A DNA stretch of 64,000 nt, from contig NC_092804.1 in assembly GCF_040954645.1 (NCBI RefSeq), positions 87,418,217 to 87,482,216 on the forward strand, read 5' to 3'. This DNA comes from Diabrotica undecimpunctata. Taxonomy: Eukaryota > Arthropoda > Insecta > Coleoptera > Chrysomelidae. Position numbers and translations under genes: made by a program. The notes beneath the pieces were generated by a model. That model was given only the letters and a program-made list of their open reading frames with translations, was not told where the DNA came from and made no database searches. Numbering within the stretch: position 1 is the stretch's first letter; each line of letters opens with the position of its first letter. Shown here piece by piece: positions 52,250 through 63,948 of the stretch.

Positions 52250-53165
52250 TTAATGTGAACTTTGTTAATTGTTCTTCCGGTTGCGTTTTTTAAATGAAAA
52301 ATTACTTTTGATATTTTGTGAATAGTGTACGGACCGGAGAATTTGAGAGCTATTTAGGAATATGGGAGAATTTTGTAATCTTTTTTCATGACTTTGTCTC
52401 CGATTTTCGGTGTCCACTCTCTGCGGCGTAGATTAAAGTAGTGGCTTTGTGATAAGTGCTTTGGCCAAATTGATTCTTAATAATTCGTATATTTCTCATA
52501 ATTTATTCCACCTGTCTGTTAGTGGAATTGTGTCGGTCAGATTAGGTGCCTCTATAATCTTACTGGGTATGTCTAGTTTATGTCCGAAATTTAAAAATGC
52601 TGGGGAGAATCCAAGGGAGTTATATTTTGCTGAGTGAATTGCTAAGGTCAGTTCTAGGGTGTATGTGTCAAATTTTTTGTGATTGTTTTCGCAAAATTGA
52701 GCTATCATTGTCTTGATTACTCTGTTTTGTTCTTCCTACTGTGTTATTCTGTGGTGAATACGGTGGAATTTCGTGTTTTTGGTGTTCGATATTGAATTCA
52801 TTTAACAGGCTTCTGAATTCTCTGTTTGCGTATAAAGTGGCATTGTCTGAGATAAGTTTGGCCGAACATCTAAATTTCATTATTATTTTATCTTTTAGTG
52901 CTTGGTATACAACGCTAGTTGTGGCATGTCTTATAGGGACAATTTCATCATCATGTCGGTAATGACAGTATGCCATGAATATTCTGGGATGTAAGTTGAC
53001 TACATTTTTCCGGGGGTTTATTATTGTGATGTATATTTGATATATTGTATTTGATATTTGTATGTACATTTGACAGCTGTGACAACTTTTGACTAATTTT
53101 GCGGTGTCCCTAAACATGTTTGGCTGGTAGTATTTTCGTGCCAGTCTTGAAATTGTTTTGACCAT
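52250..53165 (-). pseudogene. Integrase of Gypsy C
   Basis: H2C2-type end CHSCQMY (53060-53085), HPRIFMAYCHYR (first acidic region lost or changed), KFRCSAKLISDNATLYANRE with the second catalytic Asp, and FNIEHQKHEIPPYSPQNNTV with the third region altered (Q-N-N-T-V where Glu is expected). Frame 52496-52708 continues with LTLAIHSAKYNSLGFSPAFL, and 52250-52330 with the end region. Several stops. Confidence 0.8.
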
Positions 53166-53167
53166 AC

Positions 53168-53464
53168 CTAAGTGTCCAGAGTTTCCACGGGTTGGATAAA
53201 TCTGTTTTTTTTTTTGTAGTCATATTTATCCCAGAAATGTCGGTACAGTCGGTTGTCTTTCATCATATAGTCCGAGAATTGTGTGTTGTTTTTCATCTCT
53301 TTTAGTTTATTCTTATACCAATCTTTTTGTAGTTCACCGAATGTAATGGTACTAATTGTGTCTACTGGTTCCCGGGAGAGGGCGTCAGCCAAATGATTTT
53401 GTGCGCCTTTGCGGTAGATGACGTCGAAATCGAACTGTTGCAATGCCATGACCCATCTGGACAA
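53168..53464 (-). pseudogene. RNase H end / integrase start of Gypsy C
   Basis: SRWVMALQQFDFDVIYRKGA and QNHLADALSREPVDTI are the classic end of the Gypsy RNase H. A linker and YMMKDNRLYRHFWDKYDY follow, leading to integrase. Confidence 0.85.
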
Positions 53465-53469
53465 TCTTC

Positions 53470-54302
53470 CTGCTGGATTTTATATGGTTTGTAGGTATTT
53501 TAAGTTTTGGTCGTCGGTTACGACTGAAAACTGATTCTCCTACAAGTATGGTGGCATTTTCTCTATTTCGTATACGATGTCTAGTAGTTCTTTTTTTGTT
53601 ACGCTGTAGTTTTTCTCTGCATTTGACAAGGACCTGCGTGTTTTTTCTTTAATAATTGAGTTAGTGGTGCTATGTTCGTAGAATAATCATGAATAAAACG
53701 CTCAAATCAAGCGGTAGTTCCTAGGAATCTCTTAGCTTTGCGTCTTACAATCTTTTCAATACTTGTTTTAAATTCTGCATGCGTTCTTCAAAGGTTTCTA
53801 GTAGAACTATGTTCTAGGAACTATGTTGGAACGTGGCTGATGCAGCGCATAACCTGAAAGGAAGAACTTTGAATTGAAATAATCCTTTACCCGGTGCTAC
53901 GAATACTGTCAAAAGCTTGCTTTCTTCTGCTAGTGGTATTTGTCAATAACCGTTTTTTAGATCTAACGTTGAAATGTATTTTGCCGCCTTTAGTTTGTCG
54001 AGTATGTGATTGATGTATGGGAGTGGATAGTCTTTTTTGGAAATCTAGTTGATACGTCTGAAATCTATGCAAAATCGTTAAGTGTTATTTTTCTTTTTTA
54101 CGAATACGATTGGTGAGCTGTAGAGGCTGTTTGATTTTTCTATTACTCCTTCTTTTAGCATGGTATCTATTTCGTCGTTTATGATCTTTTGCATGGCGAG
54201 ATTTATCGGTCTGTAACTTTGTTTTATCGGCGTATTGTGTGTTAGTTTAATTGTGTGTTCAATTAACGGAGTTACTCCTGTGATGTTGTCGAATTTGGAC
54301 AC
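53470..54302 (-). pseudogene. Reverse transcriptase remains of Gypsy C
   Basis: Frame 54078-54302: TPLIEHTIKLTHNTPIKQSY, MLKEGVIEKSNSLYSSPIVF and VKKKN, the entry of the RT fingers. Frame 53887-54072 and sequences to 53470 keep pieces of the palm (TKDYPLPYINHILDK-like) and the connection domain, with the catalytic box not clearly intact. Confidence 0.78.
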
Positions 54303-54923
54303 TTCTGTTTGTAGAAAATGTTTGTTATTCCTGAGTTAAGCTGGAGTTAATGTTGAATTTGGTTTTGTTGATGGTGCCGTTGTAAGCATTTTCTGTGAAG
54401 TTGTTAGCAACTCGTTCCTGTATTACCGAATACAAATCATATGCTCGTGTTAGAGATTTGGCATTGACGTCTGCACTGTCTTTGATATGGTTGGTGCAAT
54501 TTGTCGGGAAATCGATACAGAATCTGCATTTCCGTATGTCATCGATGCCTAATATTGCTTGTGAGGAAAGATTAGGCGTGTAGTAGAAGTTAATTTGACG
54601 CCATTCTTCATTAATTAGACATATGGATTGATAGTTGTGTCCGATTTCTTGAGTGCTACCCTCTGCAAGCCTAATATCTGTTCTTGTTCTGTATCTTCCG
54701 AACTGTTTCCCCGATAAATGATTTCTGTGATCCGGTATATATCAGTGCTTGAATCGTTTCCCCGTTTGTAAAGGTTAGTGTGCAATGCGGTCTGTTGTCG
54801 AAATAGGTTATCTGTTTACGGCGGGATGTGACAGATGACCTTTATTCTGGTTTGGGTTCGAGACGCCTCTGGGTCTCACAAAAATGCCAGTTTTTTTGCC
54901 AGTTCTGTTTTCATACTTATTAT

Positions 54924-55767
54924 TAGTTTTATTCGCGGAGACAGTCCGTGACTAGTTTTTGATAAGTTTCGGACGATTCGGGATTAATGTTGTGAGCTGG
55001 CGCGATTAGTTACTAGTTTTCAACAGTCAATTCTCCGCGAACGATTTCCGGACATTTTTGACTGTTTCTAACCCCAAAACATCAAAACGTTGTTTTGTTT
55101 ATATGTACAAGGAGAAACACAGAAGTTTGACAAAATTTTATTTTAAAGACGATATTGCCAAAATGTGAAAGTAAAAAATAGGGTATTAGTGTAGTAAGAC
55201 GGAACGATGTCTACGGAAATGAAATTTATATCAATGACCCTAAACGTCCAGAATTTCCTCTAAACACTCATCGCTGGATGTAAAATGATCACTCATCTGT
55301 AAATAACAATAATTCCTTAATACCGATAAATATGTGTACCGTTTTTAGTTCCATATTTATAATGTAATAAAATGTTAAATACTTACTTTTTAATCTTATT
55401 TATTTATATCGCTAAAAAGATGAAAGTTTTAGTTATATTATATAAGATGTACAACATAAAGATTCTATTGGCACGTCTCAATAAAAATAAATAATAATTA
55501 GTATTAACGATTGATAAAAAAAAATAAACAAAAAATCTGACAATTTACAGTTTCTATAGCGCTTGCGCTAACTAAAAATCCCACTCTAATTCATGAACCA
55601 AATGGACTGATCATAAATCAGTTAGAAACAATCCGCGAACATCGAACTCTTTGTCAAAGTCCCGGATTTTTAACCGCGAACCGCGAGTACCGCGAACGCT
55701 TGTAAGCAGAACTGCGCATGCCAAACAGTCAGAATCCAGTCAGGGACTGTCTCCGCGAACAAAACTA
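54924..55767. mobile_element. 844-bp TIR element (Tc1/mariner-like ends)
   Basis: Thirty-bp inverted ends, TAGTTTTATTCGCGGAGACA at 54924 and its inverse at 55738-55767, 28 of 30 bp identical; TA at both outer ends is compatible with a TA target duplication. Internally a minus-strand frame ending MSDHFTSSDECLEEILDV-stop (~55210-55300) looks like a residual coding C-terminus, so this may be a deletion derivative of an autonomous element. Confidence 0.85.
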
Positions 55768-56040
55768 TTAAATATTTCACATACCTCTTCATGTGTTCGT
55801 GTCATTCAAATAATGTCGCAAGTAAAACCTACTCAAATTTTATAATTTTTTGATATTATTACCTGATACCACATCCTTTTAGTATTAAAATTTCAATTTT
55901 TTGACGCTCTGTAAATGTAGAATAGTATTTGAGTCTAATTTTTATCAAAATGTTTTTATCAAAAATGTTTTTACTAATTTCTGCATATTAATGGTTAATA
56001 TTGGGCATTAACAGGATATCGGTAATAAAAAACTGTAACA
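55768..56040. other. Unassigned AT-rich DNA
   Basis: No supported feature. Confidence 0.35.
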
Positions 56041-56861
56041 GTATATTATCTCAGAAATATAGATGTATATTTGGTAAGGTCGAAAATATATAAAATTTTA
56101 AATAGCTGGTTCATCTAATATATATTTCATCTAATTTACTTACCGTTGCACGTCATCCGCGTCATAGCCCGTGAGGTCACATGATACCAACACGAAATAT
56201 TTAGGCGGTAGGTGTGTTTTTTTTTAGAAACACTTTGCCGAGTACACTGGCATTACAGCCACTAGACATATTTTATTATACGTAGAAATAATATTTAAAG
56301 ATTTCTATTAATGTTAACGTAAAGAAATACACAATAATATGTTTCATTTAATTTGTATAAATGCATTATAAAGCGTTTTTATGCAGAACGTTTGTTCGGA
56401 ACACACTGTAACTGTAATCGAACGAAGGTGATGATATTTTGGCATAAATTGGTAACACTTTTAACAGTTGCGATGTTGACTAATGTTAATAAGTAATGAA
56501 AAAGTGTTGTTTTTGTTTAAGCATTCCATTTTACATCTTTATACGACGCATACAAGCGGCTCAAATTTTTTTTTAACAAGATTATTTTTTAACTCCTGTT
56601 TTGTTTCTATTTATTTACATTAAATATTAATTTGTTTTGTTGTATAATCCACTTTTGCAATAATTATGTGACGTATTTGATTTAAAATGGATTCAAAATT
56701 TTTTTATACTTTGGCAACTATGTCAACTTCGATCTCTGTCAATGATAATGACGTGCAACGGTAAGTACATTAGATGGACTGTACATAACCAACATTTTGT
56801 TACTATATCATACGGGGTTGTCATAGATATCTTTATGTTTCCATACTTTACGCGCGCACTG
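56041..56861. mobile_element. hAT-type terminal region (copy 2) split by a nested TIR element
   Basis: 56048-56120 and 56777-56861 together form the inverse of 45114-45265: TCTCAGAAATAT...AAAATTTTAAATAGCTGGTTCATCTAAT, then ACATAACCAACATTTTGTTA and CATACTTTACGCGCGCACTG. The left end was not found, so the copy is partial. The interruption is the element at 56128-56776. Confidence 0.7.
56128..56776. mobile_element. 649-bp TIR element nested in the hAT-type copy
   Basis: CATCTAATTTACTTACCGTT (56128 on) and its inverse at 56748-56776 share 28 of 29 bp. It sits between sequences that are contiguous at 45180-45195. No coding frame. Confidence 0.8.
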
Positions 56862-57384
56862 TATATTCGATGATATACAGCCTAGCATAGAGTACATATA
56901 CAGTCTAGTGTGGAGTAGATTTCAATAATCTACTCCACCATAAAAATTTTTGGTTTCGCATGTTGTTTTGCCAAACAATTAAAATAAATTTAAAACAATT
57001 ACGCTGGGCTCACTTAATACGGGGAGCAGTTTTTTACGCAACCATTTTCCAAACATTTTAGTGTTCTTATTGTCATGATAATCACCTTTGTTTAATGTGC
57101 ACTAAAAATGGCTAACATATACATGAAATTTACACAAAATCACATTCACCTCAACGATTAATTAATGAACAAAAATTGATTTCTTTGATTTAAATATGAT
57201 GTGTAGGCACAATGACAATTCAACAGTACTGCTTTAGCTGATTTGGTTGTTTTATTGCCTCTGGTGATTTTGGTTTTACTCGGGTTATACTGCAACGTTA
57301 CAAAAGTTATATTTTCCACCTATTTTACTACCTATTAGTTCCCATTTCTAAATACTATTTATCTTATCTAATTCCGGAATTGTT
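56862..57384. other. Unassigned AT-rich DNA
   Basis: A short direct repeat (CTACTCCAC / GTGGAGTAGATT) forms a small palindrome near 56918-56940; otherwise nothing supported. Confidence 0.35.
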
Positions 57385-58010
57385 CCCTGCAAGTGACAAG
57401 AGTAGTACCGTTGATTTTCGATTGGTAATAAACTTCAAATAACTGGGGAATTACAAGTTAGAAAATTCAACACAGTTCAAAAATAAGTGTTAAAAGTTAG
57501 TGCATAGAGGTGATAGTAGTGAATAAATAAAATACCATGTGACAAGTATGATAGAACTATTTTAATAATTTTAACAAGTTGTGAGTAAATAAATAATTTT
57601 GTGAAATCTTAAAAAACAGGTTTTGGCGAATATTTTAAGTCCGAGGGGTTGACTTGCTTGGGCATTACTACGCGTTTTTGGTAGATAAAAAAGTAATTAG
57701 TGCCGACAAGAAATTAAATATTAAAATAAAAGCCACATAGTTTTATCACAAAAATCCAGATCCGACCTTAGAATCAATTAAATTAAATTAAAATAATAAA
57801 TAGAGCTCGGGAAATATGCACTCAAAAAACCCTAAAATATGCATGCAAATATGCACAAAAAACAGTTGAAATATGCACTAAAATATGCTTTTATGCATTT
57901 AATGCATATAAATTAAAAAATCAGTAATACTTGTATTGAAAGTATTTAATTTATTTTATGCTAGTCACAAAAAATATTTATTGAAATTTGTATTATCTAC
58001 ATCATTATAT

Positions 58011-58247
58011 TCATTTATTCTTTGATTCATCATCATTCTTTATTATACTATTATTACAGTTAAAACTATAAATTATTATACGTTTATTTAAATGTTCTAG
58101 AGAAAAACTGTGCCATCTATCCGATAATAATTGTTTATATGCTGAAAAACTTCTTTCTACTTCACATGAAGTTAAAGGAGCAAACTTAAAATATTGTATA
58201 ATTGAGGGTTCTACTCGTAAAATTAAATTATCTTCACAATTCCCCAT
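58011..58247 (-). pseudogene. hAT transposase C-terminal dimerisation region
   Basis: YFKFAPLTSCEVERSFSAYK followed by QLLSDRWHSFSLEHLNKR: the hAT C-terminal (hATC) motif with P-L-T-S-x-x-V-E-R-x-F-S. The upstream part of the protein lies beyond the inserted LINE tail. Confidence 0.9.
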
Positions 58248-58264
58248 CTTAATAATATTATTTA

Positions 58265-58586
58265 TGGACAGACAAAGTTACCAATGAAGAAGTACTGCGG
58301 AGGATGAAGACAACTGCGGATTTGGTCAACATCGTGAAGAGCTGTAAGCTGCAGTACTTGGGACATATAATGAGAAATCAAGGCAGATACGAGCTACTTC
58401 AATGCCTTTTGCAAGGTAAAATTGAAGAAAAAAGGGCTCCAGGACGAAGAAGGATATCCTGGCTTGCTAACCTGAGAGCTTGGTATAGAAAGACCTCAAC
58501 ACAGCTATTTCGTATAGCAACCAACAAAGTCATCATAGCCAGAATGATCGCCAACATTCGGAACGGACAGGCACCCTAAGAAGAAG
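58265..58586 (+). mobile_element. 5'-truncated LINE tail nested in the hAT, 14-bp TSD
   Basis: Encodes TDKVTNEEVLRRMKTTADLV, LQYLGHIMRNQGRYELLQCL, LQGKIEEKRAPGRRRISWL and ends NIRNGQAP-stop with a (GAA)n tail. AATAATATTATTTA flanks it at 58251-58264 and 58587-58600. The open frame 58304-58579 is intact, which makes it the youngest event of the nest. Confidence 0.95.
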
Positions 58587-58600
58587 AATAATATTATTTA

Positions 58601-60283
58601 TTTGAATTATTTTTTGATATCCCTCATTTTTCTTTAACACTGCGCAGAATTTTTGATACACTTTGTTGGTTTCCCCAAGGTGTTTGTTTTACTGAATTGG
58701 ATTCATTAAAAATTGGTTTGGGTATGTACCAAATTACTTTTTAATAACGGATTTTTTAAAACGTCCACACATTTTTTATAGCAACTGAGCTATCTACATA
58801 CATGGCAATTACAAATGAAGTCTCTAATTCCCTTAAAATTATCGGTTATGAAATTTACTGAATTTAATCATGTTCCCCATCTAGTTATCACCAGTTCAGG
58901 TGGTGAAGGTACATTAGATAAACGATCTTTATACGCCTGTACTCGCAGAGGGGCTTTTAAAAATATTTTTTTATATTTGATACAAGGGTATTGACCATTG
59001 GAAACTCTGTCCTTACAGTTTCTGCAACACTATTTAAAGCATGTACTAAACAGGTAACGTGTATCAAATTTGGAAAAATATTTTTAAATACTGTACAGCT
59101 TTGATCATATATGGCGCAGCATCGCTTAACAATAACAATTTTTTTTCAGTTGGTATCGGTTGAGGAAAAAAAGTTACTCATACATTCATTTAGAAATCTA
59201 CAAATAGTTACATTGTTCTTTTTTTGCAACTCCTTAACGGAAACTGAATATCCGATGGTACACTCACTCCCGTTTAAACTTACTATAACTTATTCCCAAT
59301 TGTAGTTTTAATCGTTTCAACTTGCAGAATTGCATGCTGGAATCTACATATTTTTTTCATAGAGTCGTAGCAGAAGGAACTTGTACAACATCAGTATTGC
59401 AGTACTTTTTAAAAAAATGTTGGAATAATGGATTATCCAATTTTGTAATTGGAATATTGCAACCAACCAGCAAACTGTAGAGATCCTTATTAAAATGTTG
59501 TTGTTAAGAAACTTTCGTTTTATTTGTATGAGCTGCTGAACCGAATCTTGAGGTTTTAGTGCACGAGATTTATGCGTTGTAGTGCCCAAGGGTTGATCAA
59601 CTTAAAACTTTTTTTCACATACAATCTGAAAATTGGAAAATAAAACTAACCAATAAACTTTAGTACGCCACTTTAAAATTAATATAATATAATATCCTAA
59701 TTTAATTGGTTTTGACCTCTATTATAATTTTATATACAATATATTAAGACAAAGGGTGATTTCCTTAGTCAATTTTAAACGGAAAAAACATTAATCAAGC
59801 ACACTACATGTTACAATTTTATAAAACTTGTTTCCCGAAGTAGGTACCTCCTATATAAACTATTTTTTGAGTTTTGATCGTAGAATTTTTCTTCAAAAAT
59901 AACAGGTTTTAGTAAAATGTCGTTTAGTAAATTGTCGTTAAAAACATTTTTATCGTTAAAAAAATAACGTCTTAATTATTTATGACGAAAAAGTCAGTGT
60001 CGAAATTATGTTTACACTTTTGCTAAAAATAATTTTAAAATTAGTACAATAAAATAAATAAGTTTTTCATAATGAATGACAGTCCTATTCTACACTTTAC
60101 TTACCTTCCGTAAGTTTTTCATAATGAATGACAGTCCTATTCTACATCTTACTTATCTTTAACGTAAAATTATATTTGGCTTATATTTTTAGAAAAATAT
60201 TTAAAAATTAAAACAATAATTAAATTAAACAATACTTACCGGTTTTTCAGAAGAATTGATTTACTTGCACTTTGTTTTGGCAT
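58601..60283 (-). pseudogene. hAT transposase N-terminal and central part (degraded)
   Basis: An ATG at 60281-60283 starts MPKQSASKSILLKNR, which reaches a donor GTAAGT at 60234-60239; this start resembles hAT proteins of the CGGBP1-like group. Central pieces are only faint (58900-59600), with the frame 59344-59589 of uncertain relevance. The copy has lost its coding capacity. Confidence 0.55.
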
Positions 60284-61610
60284 TTTGAAACACTTTTGAT
60301 AAACACTTAACACAACTTTACTTAGCCAAAGAATACAATAAACTGAACTAACTGTAACTACGGACCGAACGACAATTGTGTTTTATATTTTGCTAATACA
60401 AATTCTGGTAATTTGTTATTTGTTAAGCTTTCGGGAAAAAACACATTTTACTTAATGCCGGCAACCGGCTTATCGCGTTTTATTGTTCATATTGTCATAT
60501 TATGCTAATACAATTCCTTCCGAGGAATATTTTTACCTAACTCGCTTAATTGCATTACTTGCGTTCTCGGATATTTGGTTATATTGTGGTATATCTGAAA
60601 ATATGCACTTTTAATAAATGTATTTTGCATAGTTCCCGAGCTCTAATAATAAATAATAATGGACATTGTAATAAACAAGTTTTATTAATATAGGAAAATG
60701 AATGGAAGTGGAAGGAACACGAAGCGAAATAGATACAGATGAAAAAACGAAACGCAAGAGAAGAGACCAGGATGAATATTTTAGAAGAAGTAAAATGACA
60801 AAGCGCACATCTTCTAAAAGAGACACGGAGAGAAAGGAAGAGAAATAGGATGTCATGATTAAAATGATGCAACAACTAATGAAAAAAAAAATGAAGAAAT
60901 GATGAATGAAATAAAGCAAATAAGGAAAGAACAAATGGAAAGTAATAAACATCCAAAAGAGATAAAGGAGGAAAACAAAAAATTAAAAAAAAAACGAGGT
61001 GAAACAATTACAAGACAGAATAGAACAAATGGAGAAAACAAGTAAAAAGAAAAGTTTGATTATATTGAGGTTAAAAATAGTACTATCGAAACATGGAAAC
61101 ATAAAAAGAAAGTATGGAAACATTCATATGTTTCCATACTTTTCACAGTTTTACCAGTACTTTTCAGTTTCGCAAATAAAACTGAGAAACGCAACAAAAA
61201 TTGGAAAAACAGTCTATGCCATAGAAACAGAAACCTTCACGGATAAAATTAATATACTAAATAGGAAAAGTACGTATAAGTAAATATGAAGTATCATAAA
61301 GATCGCATCTACATAAATAATGATCTGACAAAATAAAAAGAAAATCAAAAGAAAAAGAAATACAGAAAGAAATAGTTAAAATAGCAAAAGAAGAAACAAG
61401 TAAAGGAAAACAGACGACAACTTAAATAGGCTATAAGAAGATTTTCGTGAATGGAAAAGAATGGATATGCGATGAAGAAAAAAAATAACTAAAAGAAAAT
61501 AGCAAAGAAAAATGACCATGGAAAACGGAAAAATAAACACAAAAGAAAGGCAACAATCCAAGGAAATAATAAAAATTGGGACTTGGAATATGAAAGGTAC
61601 TATTGTAGCA

Positions 61611-61939
61611 TGATCTTTTCCTTTAAATATCGAATATTTAAATATATTAAAAAAATTTAATACGCCCCTGGCTGATACGTCACAGCGACCTGAAGTTGTT
61701 TACCCAAGTGTATTTGCCGACTCATTTGAAAAAATATTAATTGCGTAGTTATCGAGTTCGAATTCGCCTTAATTGCGTTGTAATTTTAATAAGTTTCGAC
61801 AAAAATTTGAAGACCCAGCGCTTAAAGGTTCAATATCGAATTAAAAGGATCACAGAAGAGATGTACGATTGGCTGCGAGTAAAATCTGGTAGGAGGAAAT
61901 ATGAGTTTGACATAACGAGAGGTTGACGGTAAGAGGAGA
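61611..61939. other. Unassigned region with a short conserved-looking frame
   Basis: A plus-strand frame ends EEMYDWLRVKSGRRKYEFDI-TRG at 61926; it has no ATG nearby and no family I recognise. Confidence 0.3.
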
Positions 61940-62340
61940 ACAATTTAGGGTCTGCACGGAGAAACATCGTTCGCGTAGAGTTTTAAAAAACCGGCAAATT
62001 TTCCCTTAATTCCATAAGTTTTGGCGAGAAAAAGATGATTTGAGCTCAATATGCCATGGGCAATCTTTGTAATATGAGTTATTTACCGTTTTGCTGTGTC
62101 CTTGTGCCAACGGATTTGATAACAGCGTCCTGAGGGCGAAGTGAGCCAACATGGTTTTAAGTGGAACATAAGCAGCTGAGTTTAAGGAATCACAGATTGC
62201 TATCATCCAGGATAACCTTAAAGTCCAGTTTTGGTATCTAATTTAATTTCTCCCAGGATTTATCAAGCTGCAGCCTCCATTTTGTGTTTTCCAAAGGTCA
62301 GGATTAGATTGTTTTGAAGTTAGTTTTGCTCTCATCATCA
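61940..62340. repeat. Diverged ~390-bp repeat, copy 1
   Basis: Shares with copy 2 (62740-63125) the ordered blocks GTTTTAAAAAxCGGCAAATTTT, TTAATTCCATRAGTTTTGG, AGCTCAAT, TTTGATA/TGAAAGCGT, TGAGGGCKAAGTGAG, ACATGGTTTTAAGTG, AAGCAGCYGAGTTT, AGGATAACCT, and a CCAGTTT/CATTTTGT end. The two lie in the same orientation ~795 bp apart. Confidence 0.85.
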
Positions 62341-62739
62341 ATTTAAAAAGTTTATAAATAAACTATATAGTATATGTAAGTCATATTTTAGTTTTTTTGT
62401 AACATTTTCATTTCACTCCGTATATAATAAAACACCGAAAAATATTTTTATTCTATTTGTGTCTCTGAGATTGATAATATAAGCATTTTCGAGTCTGTTT
62501 ATAATAATTTTAATTGCTATTTCGTTTGATCTTGATTACACCTTGATATTTGCGCATCAAATAAACAGGAATCTTTCCGTTTATGTTTATAAAGATTTTA
62601 GAGGATGAGGCCACTCCTCGATAGACCAGCGCGATAGCAGTCAGTTTCATTGTTTGAGTGCGGATTTTCTTAAAAATTCGTTAGTTATTCGTTCGTCGTT
62701 TTTGTCATCGAAAATTCGTTAGTGAGCAGTCAAAAGTAA

Positions 62740-63125
62740 AACAGATTGGGTTCTGAACGGGAAAAGATGGTTCTCGGAAGAGTTTTAAAAATCGGCAAAT
62801 TTTCATTTTAATTCCATGAGTTTTGGTTAGGAAAAGGTGATTAAGCTCAATTTCTATTTGGTAGTCTTTGTGAAGCGAGATAATCGCCGGTTTGTTGCTG
62901 TATTCCGTGTCACAGGATTTGATTGAAAGCGTGTCTGAGGGCTAAGTGAGGCCCACATGGTTTTAAGTGAAAATTAAGCAGCCGAGTTTTGAAGAATACA
63001 CATTGTTAATATTAGGATAACCTGAAGTTCAATTCGATGTTTGACCTTTCCACAGATTTGTCCAGTTTCCATTTTGTCTCATATGGGTCGAATCCGGATC
63101 GTTTGAAGTTTGTGTAGGATAGTGA
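62740..63125. repeat. Diverged ~390-bp repeat, copy 2
   Basis: Second copy of the unit at 61940-62340 (see the ordered blocks there). Spacer 62341-62739 holds GTTAGTTATTCGTTCGTCG and AATTCGTTAGTGAGC. Could be duplicated parts of a long LTR or 5' UTR. Confidence 0.85.
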
Positions 63126-63930
63126 TTTTTTTGAATCCAATTCCAAGGTAATAAACTGTCTTAATGACTTAAAAAGAAATAATCAGCCAGGGAAGCAAAG
63201 TACTTTTGTTAAATTTTTTTAAATAAAATAACTATTCTTCGTTAATATACTAAGATTTGCTTTCATGACAAATTAAAAAGTTATACATAAATATAAGTTT
63301 TATGGGTCAGCTAATTGTCATATTGTAGTTTTCTTTTAAATAAAGTTAACCTTGATAATTAATTAATAATTTAGAAAAGTTTGATATTTCATTTCGACAT
63401 ATGACAGTCAGTATTATCCTTTTCTTTCATTTGGTACATAACCAAAATTTTGTTTTGTTAAAAAGTTAAACTCAATGTACGGTTTGTTGATAAATTTGGA
63501 TAATTTTATTTGTATTAACTGTTTATGTGAAATAAAAATAAATATGTAACGCTTTTCTTTAAACCAGGAGTTTAAAATTATTTTTTTTTTAAAGATTTTC
63601 ACCCTTAAATTTTTTTAGGAAAGAAAAGCCTTTCTTTCTAACAAGCAAGAGGATTTTTTTAAACGGCGTCCATTATAAACAATTTAGGAATCTTCTTGTG
63701 TATTGTTGCCCAGGACATCTCTGTAAGTATTTTTTTACTTCTTTTTTTTTGTAGTTAGTTTCTCCAGTCCCTCAAATAAAGAAACCTTTATCCAAGACCT
63801 AGCTCTCCAACCAAAATACGAGTAGCCGTTCGCAAACGTTTCAATTTATTTGCTTACCCTATCTCCAGCCCAGTATTTGTTCAGTTCCCCTTTCTACCCC
63901 CTAGAAGCAATTATACACATATTGTTATAA
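63126..63930. other. AT-rich DNA, possibly the R-U5 part of an LTR
   Basis: Contains a CCTCAAATAAAGAAACC polyadenylation-like signal at ~63770 and ends with TTGTTATAAC just before the primer-binding-site-like sequence at 63931. Confidence 0.3.
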
Positions 63931-63948
63931 CTGGCACCCAACGTGGTA
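63931..63948 (+). promoter_or_regulatory. Possible retroelement primer-binding site
   Basis: TGGCACCCAACGTGGTAG closely resembles the TGGCGCCCAACGTGGG primer-binding sites used by many Gypsy and BEL elements. If real, an LTR ends at 63930 and the internal region runs out of the window. Confidence 0.5.

Larger units (their letters stand above)
51740..54900 (-). mobile_element. Ty3/Gypsy LTR retrotransposon C (degraded)
   Basis: Reads leftward: Gag end remnant (~54840-54900), protease with the active Asp changed (QALIYTGS, ~54750), RT, RNase H and integrase. Frames are broken in many places and no LTRs were found. It belongs to a different lineage from Gypsy A and B, resembling the 17.6/297-type group by its integrase and RNase H. 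Confidence 0.87.
57801..60645 (-). mobile_element. hAT transposon (2.8 kb) with perfect 8-bp TSD, nested in a LINE
   Basis: Ends TAGAGCTCGGGAAATATGCA and, inverted, TAGAGCTCGGGAACTATGCA (19 of 20). Flanking 8-mers ATAATAAA at 57793-57800 and 60646-60653. It interrupts ORF1-upstream sequence of the LINE. Transposase remains lie on the minus strand. A LINE tail (58265-58586) is inserted near its C-terminal end. Confidence 0.95.
57385..61610 (+). mobile_element. LINE 5' half (5' UTR, ORF1, start of ORF2) interrupted by a hAT
   Basis: 5' UTR from ~57385 (CCTGCAAGTGACAAGAGTAG) matches the minus-strand copy ending at 26562. After the hAT (57801-60645) it resumes at 60654 with ORF1, a Lys/Glu-rich coiled-coil protein (RKRDQDEYFRRSKMTKRTSS, MMNEIKQIRKEQMESNK), and ends just at the start of the ORF2 endonuclease (IIKIGTWNMKGT, 61572-61607), where the copy is cut. 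ORF1 has several stops. Confidence 0.85.

Noticed and set aside
61741..61926. Frame with EEMYDWLRVKSGRRKYEFDI as a host exon
   Set aside because: No splice sites with matching phase, no family recognised, and surrounded by repeat DNA; left as unassigned.
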